NCBI RefSeq assembly: GCF_029873635.1
Contig: NC_080427.1
Span: 70,792,848 to 70,856,847, forward strand
From: Malania oleifera
Taxonomy: Eukaryota; Streptophyta; Magnoliopsida; Santalales; Ximeniaceae
Direction: 5' to 3'
DNA: 64,000 bases
A model generated the notes under the pieces. That model saw only the letters and a list, made by a program, of their open reading frames with translations, was not told the DNA's origin and ran no database searches. Position numbers and translations under genes: made by a program. Shown one piece after another: positions 58,612 to 64,000 of the stretch; the stretch's first letter is position 1, and each line of letters starts with the position of its first letter.

Positions 58612-59264
58612 AATCCCTTCCTTCTATGTGATTTACAATTAAATCTATGTGTGAATTACATGAACATGTAAAAAAGAATGCAGAAGTGGGAGAGTACAAA
58701 TTCTGTTCTCCACTTTCTTCCATTCATTTGAACATGAACAGGAGAGCATGGAAAGCGCATGCCATATGTGCTAAACCAATTAAGTTGCATGTGTCTTATC
58801 CAAGACTCTACCAACCATCGTTTTTCACAATTTCCCCACCTCTTTATTGCTTTTTAAATGTGAAGCAGTAACACCTCCACAGATGGACACCACAGTAGCC
58901 CTTTAATTTCACTTCCAAACACCGCTTTCAATGTCCACCACCTAGGCAGCCGACCTATTGCCAATACGACCAACTGTCCATTGTGGGAATTTGAACGCCC
59001 ACCTCTCATTTGGGAGAGGACAAATTATCCAATGTTAAGTGGGAAAAAAAAAAAAAAAAGTTGTTTTTCAATTATTAAACTTTAACATTGATTGAAAATT
59101 TGAGATTGTCTTGGTTCGAAGTTTAAAGTCGGAAGTGTCTAGTTGAGTTTTTGAATTATGAACCGATTGGTCCTTGTCACGCCCTAGCAATTTATCCAGG
59201 ATCTCTCCTATTGGCTGCATGTAAATTTAAAATTGAGAATTAAACATAGGTGGCATGAGAATTA
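58612..59264. other. Intergenic region downstream of the dioxygenase gene
   Basis: No gene is visible. It contains an A-run near 59044-59059 and a sequence near 58985-59010 with a weak tRNA-B-box likeness. No flanking duplication supports a SINE. Confidence 0.55.
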
Positions 59265-59760
59265 AGCACGAACCTGAAGAGAGAGACTAGTCCTAGAATA
59301 GTCCTGAATTGGCTTAAACCCGGTTAGGAAAGTTAGGTGCGCCATCCTGTTAAAGTGTGTAGGTTGAGGTCAGCCCCACTAATTGACCTGGTTAAGGTTG
59401 AGGTCAGCCCTATACTAATTGACCTGGTTGTAATTGGTGTCACTTTACCCTTAAATGAGCTATTAGTGGAATCCTCGGGTTTGCGAGTTAGAGGCGAGGA
59501 TGTAGGCACAGTTGGTCGAACCCCAATAACATATCGTGTGTTCATTTACATTTTTGCACTTTATATTTACCGCACGCATATGTTATGGTGTGAATGATGC
59601 GCTTGATTTAATTTCTGCATATCTTATATATCCGCGCATTTGGAATTATATAGACCGACCCTAGGTTGTTTTATACGAGTATTTTATTTAACCTAGGTGA
59701 TAAAATTGAAAATTCCAATTCACCCCCCCCCCCCCTCTTGGGAATACACCAAAGCAAACA
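59265..59760 (+). repeat. Sirevirus-type LTR fragment R (3' part)
   Basis: It resembles the second half of solo LTR K (GAGACTAG, CCCGGTTAGGAAAG, GGCACAGTTGG-like block) and ends CAAATTCC-type sequence followed by a C-run, CTCTTGGGAATACACC and AAACA at 59760. A 32-base unit starting GGTTGAGGTCAGCCC is tandemly doubled at about 59361-59430. Confidence 0.78.
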
Positions 59761-59837
59761 GAAAGAAAACCCTAGTTTCTCTTATTGTTTTCTTTGACAA
59801 TATTTTTAGAGAAGAAAAACTTTGAGCATATATTCAT

Positions 59838-59887
<50 letters not shown>

Positions 59888-60490
59888 AGCCTTTTATTAT
59901 TTAATTTTTAAAAGGTCATTTTTAAAGAAAATAATTTTTCATACTCTCACGTTTAATGCAAAATATTTTTTTGAGAGAAAACCTATACTCTACTGAGCAT
60001 CAAATTTACATATTTCTTGAGAGTGTATATAGACTTTCAAATTGTACAAATCAGCTTTTAAGAAGCATTTTCAATTGTACACAAATTTTTTTAAAAAAAC
60101 AAGCTCTTTGAAGTCTGGGTTGTGAATTATGGCCAAGTGAGGGTACATCACTTAGAGAGAAAGCTCCACTTAGAAGGAGCAAATCAAACGAGGGGACATC
60201 CTTTGGAGAGGGGGAGGGGGGCTCTACCTTATTGAAGGAGTGGATCAAGTGAGGGGACATCACTTGGAGAGGTTCGTTCGCCTAGAAGGACTAGTTTACT
60301 AGATGTGGGGTATCATCTAGAGAGGAGGGCTCCATCCTAGTGAACGAGTGTTGTAAAGGGGGGCTTCACCCTATAAGGAGTGTGTAGTGGTTTTCTCTGC
60401 CCGGTTAAGGGAGTAGTTTGATGAAATCCTTGAGAGCCCAAGGTGAGGATTTAGGCGGGTATAGCCGAACCTCATTAAAAATCCTTGTGT

Positions 60491-60553
<63 letters not shown>

Positions 60554-60720
60554 CCTCTCTTATCTTATTTAATTTCCACATGTGTATGTTTCGTCATTTA
60601 CTATTGTGATTATTTTACATACACGACCTAAATTTTACTTGGGATATTGATTCGGTGAATCAAAAATTAAATGAGCAAAAGTTTTTTAAAACCCAATTCA
60701 CCCCCCTCTTGGGATTAGAC
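59761..60720 (+). repeat. LTR fragment Q (Copia type, separate subfamily)
   Basis: It ends AATTCACCCCCCTCTTGGGATTAGACCA, the typical end of this LTR class, but no PBS follows. It has a (TA)n tract at 59840-59883 and a (CT)n tract at 60495-60545. Repeats of AGGGGACATCACTTGGAGAG type lie at 60130-60320. The GAGGATTTAGGC..GCCGAACC block is at about 60450-60475. Confidence 0.65.
60495..60545. repeat. (CT)n microsatellite
   Basis: About 25 uninterrupted CT units inside LTR fragment Q. Confidence 0.95.
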
Positions 60721-60850
60721 CATTCCCCTCACTTCCAAATAAGGATCCATCGGATTCGATATCATTCAACACTTAAACAAAGTCCGGTGGATAGCCTAAG
60801 GTTTAAAATTCAGATCATATTTGTTACAATGTACCAAGACTCCTAATATC

Positions 60851-62050
60851 TTCCAGATCACCTAGTCCTTGGAGGAAATTAAGGCTCTTTTAATTAAGAA
60901 AAACTATGCTGATAGTCATAGTGAGTTTTTATAGAAATATTCAAAGCCATTATAGAAGAATCCAAATTTCTATGTTAGTCTCCTATTTAAAAAGAACGAA
61001 GATATCAACCTGACTAAAGCTAGTCACAAGGGGATGAATCCAAAACACTATTCCATGGCCCAGGATGAGTTAAGCCAACTCTAAGAAGAAGGGCTCATTG
61101 AACCAACATAGTCTTAATGGGCTTGTTTAGCCTTTAATGTTAACAAAAGGGTTGAACAATCTTGAGGAGTACTTCAGCTCGTTATTAACTACTAGCCCAT
61201 TAAACATTTTCTTACTGATAATAAGTCTCCATTGCCAAATAGGACCAACCTATTTTCACAACTATTGAAGGCCTAAATATTTTCAAAGTTTGGCTTGAAA
61301 GCAGGCTATTGGAAATTGGGCATCCATCAATAGGATAGGCCCAAGATGACTTTCTGCATACCCCAATTTCCACTCCCAATGGACTGTTTTGCCATCTGGG
61401 CTTAAAGTGGCCCCGTCCATTTTTCAAAAGGTGATGAACAAACTTTTTCAGCACATACTTCATCATTCGTTGATCTATGTTGATAATATCTTCTTGTTCT
61501 CAAAAGATGCAACATCACGTACTGAGCTTATGAATCAGTTCACACAAATAGTGGAGCACCACGATATCATGTTGTCATAAAAGAAAATGATTATTGGTGT
61601 CAAGGAAGTTGATTTCCTTGGAATGAAGATTAGCCAAGGGAAATATAAGCTACAACCATATACTGCCACACAGCTCGGCACCTTTTCAGAAAGTTGGATG
61701 ACGAACAAAACAATTGCAACTTTTCCTGGTATTGTCAATTACATGGCATACTTTGTCCCAAAGCGAGCAACTTACACGACACCACTCCACCAACTTTCGA
61801 AAAAAAAAAAAGAAGTCCCCCCCTTGGGAAGCCAAATACATAAAAGCAGTTAAATCACTCAAAGCAGTGGCAACAATATTGCCATCACTCCATATTCCCG
61901 ACTAAGGAAAAAGAATCCTACAGACTAATGCTAGTGATTTTTACTGGGGAGCAGCTTTAAGTGAGGAAAAAAGAAGATGGGACTAGAAATATCTGCAGAT
62001 ACAATAGTGGGACATTCAAAGAACTAGAGCCAGCGATTTATCAACGATGC
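60851..62050 (+). pseudogene. Endogenous pararetrovirus (Caulimoviridae-like) RT-RNase H fragment
   Basis: Pieces in several frames match a caulimovirid polymerase in order: a GMNP-type motif region near 61030, an RT palm region with WACLAF, the segment PSGLKVAPSIFQKVMN at 61389-61436, the active-site box, then the start of RNase H near 61920. The active-site box near 61472-61483 reads YVDN, so the second catalytic Asp is lost. Multiple stops and frameshifts (for example about 61083 and 61370) and missing coat and movement genes show it is a dead integrated relic. The genus is not assigned. A Gypsy origin is less likely because of the motif style. Confidence 0.72.
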
Positions 62051-62179
62051 CTTCAATTTTTGGTTTTATCTAAATAAAATTTTATCAATAATATCATAGG
62101 AGAACTAATGAACCATGGAAAACAAACGACATTGACCCACAACCCGAGTTACCAAACTTAGCCACTCATGCTTGCAATC

Positions 62180-63086
62180 CACAATTTTCGAGTCAAATTA
62201 ATTCCACGGTGGCTCATTGCATCAATAAAACGAAAGACAACAAATTAAAACAACTAATTATTTCAATCTTGAAACATTTAAGATAACCAACTAAAAGATA
62301 AGAAATTAAATTATATTTTTTTTCTTTTTTTCTTCTTCAAGATACCAAACAGGATTTTAATCAATAAAGAAAAATTACTCAAGAAAAACTTAAATCTAAT
62401 ACTAACAACGAATAAGAAGAGAAAGAGAAAAAATAAATAAATATACCTTAATTATAATGTCCAAACAAGATTAAAAATCAAAACTTTAAAAAAATTTCAA
62501 CCAAAAGAAAATAATAAACTTGCTCTTTTAAAGGTATGACAAAAACAACTAAAGAAAAAAAAGAAAGAAAAGAGAAATAAAAGAAAAAGGAGAAGAAGTT
62601 GGCTGGAGTAGAAGCCGTGTCTGGCAGGTGGTTGCTATGAACTGTTGTAGCAGAGGAACTGTGTTCGGGTGCTGGTGATGCTGTTGTTGGGCCCTCGGGT
62701 TGCTCGTGGCGTAGAGCGAACCGAAGCAGGGATGGTGCTCAACTTGTAGCAGGAGAGGAGGGCCTAGAGGTGCTGGTCGTAGCTAGTGTTGCTGTCAAAG
62801 GCTACTGGTGCTTGCAGAAGGATGGTTGGGACTAAAAAATAGAGAGGGGGAGTAGAGGGATGAGAGACAAGAAAGGGAGAGAGTTGAGAGATAGGGAAAG
62901 AGTAAGAGTTTGAAGGAGAGAAACAAAGGGAGAAGAGAGGGAGAGTAGAGGGTGCGCGGAGGCGCACCGAACAGGGAGGAGAAGCAAGAATAAATAGAGA
63001 AAGGGGGGAAGAAAACCCTATGCAAGGCCTAGGTGAGTGACCCGCGAGCTAACCTGACCTGGCCTGCATGGCCGAGTCACATCAAG

Positions 63087-63122
<36 letters not shown>

Positions 63123-63487
63123 CTTTTATTTTTTTTTCTCTCCGTGAACATGGCCAATTTCGACCTTCTTGGAGCCCGTTTCTCTTGAAGCTCAAAACAC
63201 AAAAGTTGTAGATAATCTTCTCATATTTCTCTAGAAATTCAATTCATCTCGATCAAAGCTCGGAGGGGAAAGTTAAATGCGAATTACGAACTACTGCCGG
63301 TTTTGGCTTCTAGGAATTTTCCTACGATAAAAAATTGCCAAAAATTCATGAATTGTTCAATAAAACATAAAAATTATAAATAGCGTACATTTTTAAAAAA
63401 TTGAGAGTAATTAGGCATTTAATTAAAAATTATAAGTCCTAATGACCGAAATAAGATGCCTAATTACGCAGTTTAAGTGCATAATCA
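62180..63487 (-). repeat. 3' LTR of element F (same Gypsy family as C)
   Basis: From about 62380 it aligns with the LTRs of C (TTAAATCTAATACTAAC, the GC-rich purine block 62580-63050, AAAAATTGCCAAAAATTCAT). It ends CATAATCA at 63487. The left border is uncertain because the first part is diverged. A (TA)n tract lies at 63089-63121. Confidence 0.72.
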
Positions 63488-64000
63488 CACCCACAACTAA
63501 CGTTTTGCTTGTCTCTAGCAAATAACGTGAATGAATTTTAGGGCAGTGCCCACAACTACGAACTCCAAAGAACAAGAAATTAATGCACATGTGACACAAC
63601 TATACCGTTTCACATACAAGAATATAACTAAATTTCACACAGGCTCATTCATATTCAATGCACACAACTCCGAGGCACGTCACTCATGCAAGTTTCATCG
63701 TTTATATGTTATTTAAGAACAGTATACTCACATGAAGTTAACCAGCGAAACAATTCAGAGTTAATGCGGTCATATAAATTTGAGTATAAACAGGTAAACT
63801 CTTGAGGTGTGTGTGATGTGTGTGACTCAGTACACCTAGGATACCAGTGGATACCTATAGAATGATTGCTTTGACTCAACTTAACTGGTATACCCTTAAG
63901 AACACTCAAAAGGAATAAGTTCACTCATCATATGTGAGGAGGAGTGTCACAGTCAAACATCCCTATTGAAAGGAACAACCGCTAAGTATATGGAGTGGAC
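63488..64000 (-). mobile_element. Interior of Gypsy element F, running off the window
   Basis: It is closely similar to 6746-7260 of element C, including ACTAACGTTTTGCT and the text around GGTAAACTC. It is the untranslated 3' interior of a second, same-orientation copy. Confidence 0.78.

Noticed and set aside
58940..59030. tRNA-like or SINE-like text (GGGAATTTGAACGCCCACC)
   Set aside because: There is a weak B-box likeness in reverse, but no convincing A-box at the right distance and no flanking duplication.

Overview
This window comes from a nuclear chromosome of a flowering plant. It holds one intact-looking spliced gene in a thick layer of nested, decayed LTR retrotransposons. The first exon of that gene is GC-rich while its surroundings are AT-rich, which is common in monocots and some magnoliids, but I cannot name the species. 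All boundaries were read by eye from repeats, TG..CA ends, target-site duplications (TSDs), primer-binding sites and translated domains.

Bases 1-50013 are a stack of LTR elements. Letters used here: P (Copia, +; only its 3' end is visible), G (Tork-like Copia, -), A (Sirevirus-type Copia, +, 1-23827), H (non-autonomous Sirevirus-type element, +, about 28000-48505), M (near-complete Sirevirus, +, 36947-46167), D (internally deleted Sirevirus, -), C (gag-only Ty3/Gypsy element of Athila/Tat type, -, 5206-11801), and the solo LTRs B, S, SG, J and K. Two five-deep nests follow: P>G>A>D>C and P>G>H>J>K. A tRNA-derived SINE lies in the 3' untranslated part of A. Coding parts of A, D, C, G, H and M carry stops, frameshifts or deletions.

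Bases 50014-53800 are AT-rich intergenic DNA with degenerate repeats, including a possible CACTA-type remnant. A three-exon 2-oxoglutarate/Fe(II) dioxygenase gene of the jasmonate-induced-oxygenase (JOX) type lies at 54235-58422. It has a TATA box, a CT-rich 5' UTR and ACGT-core (G-box-like) sites. Its introns contain a tandem duplication and alternating inverted repeats. From 59265 to the end come Sirevirus and other LTR fragments, a broken endogenous pararetrovirus (Caulimoviridae) polymerase fragment, and a second copy of the C-type Gypsy element that runs off the window.

The most notable structure outside annotated genes is in the Sirevirus 3' untranslated regions. Elements A, M and H share a hairpin with one apparent compensatory base-pair change, followed by a conserved GCATGCTGC motif. 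Element H is also unusual: it combines gag, an LTR-like internal control region and a plant-transposon (FYANL-type) ORF, with no polymerase.
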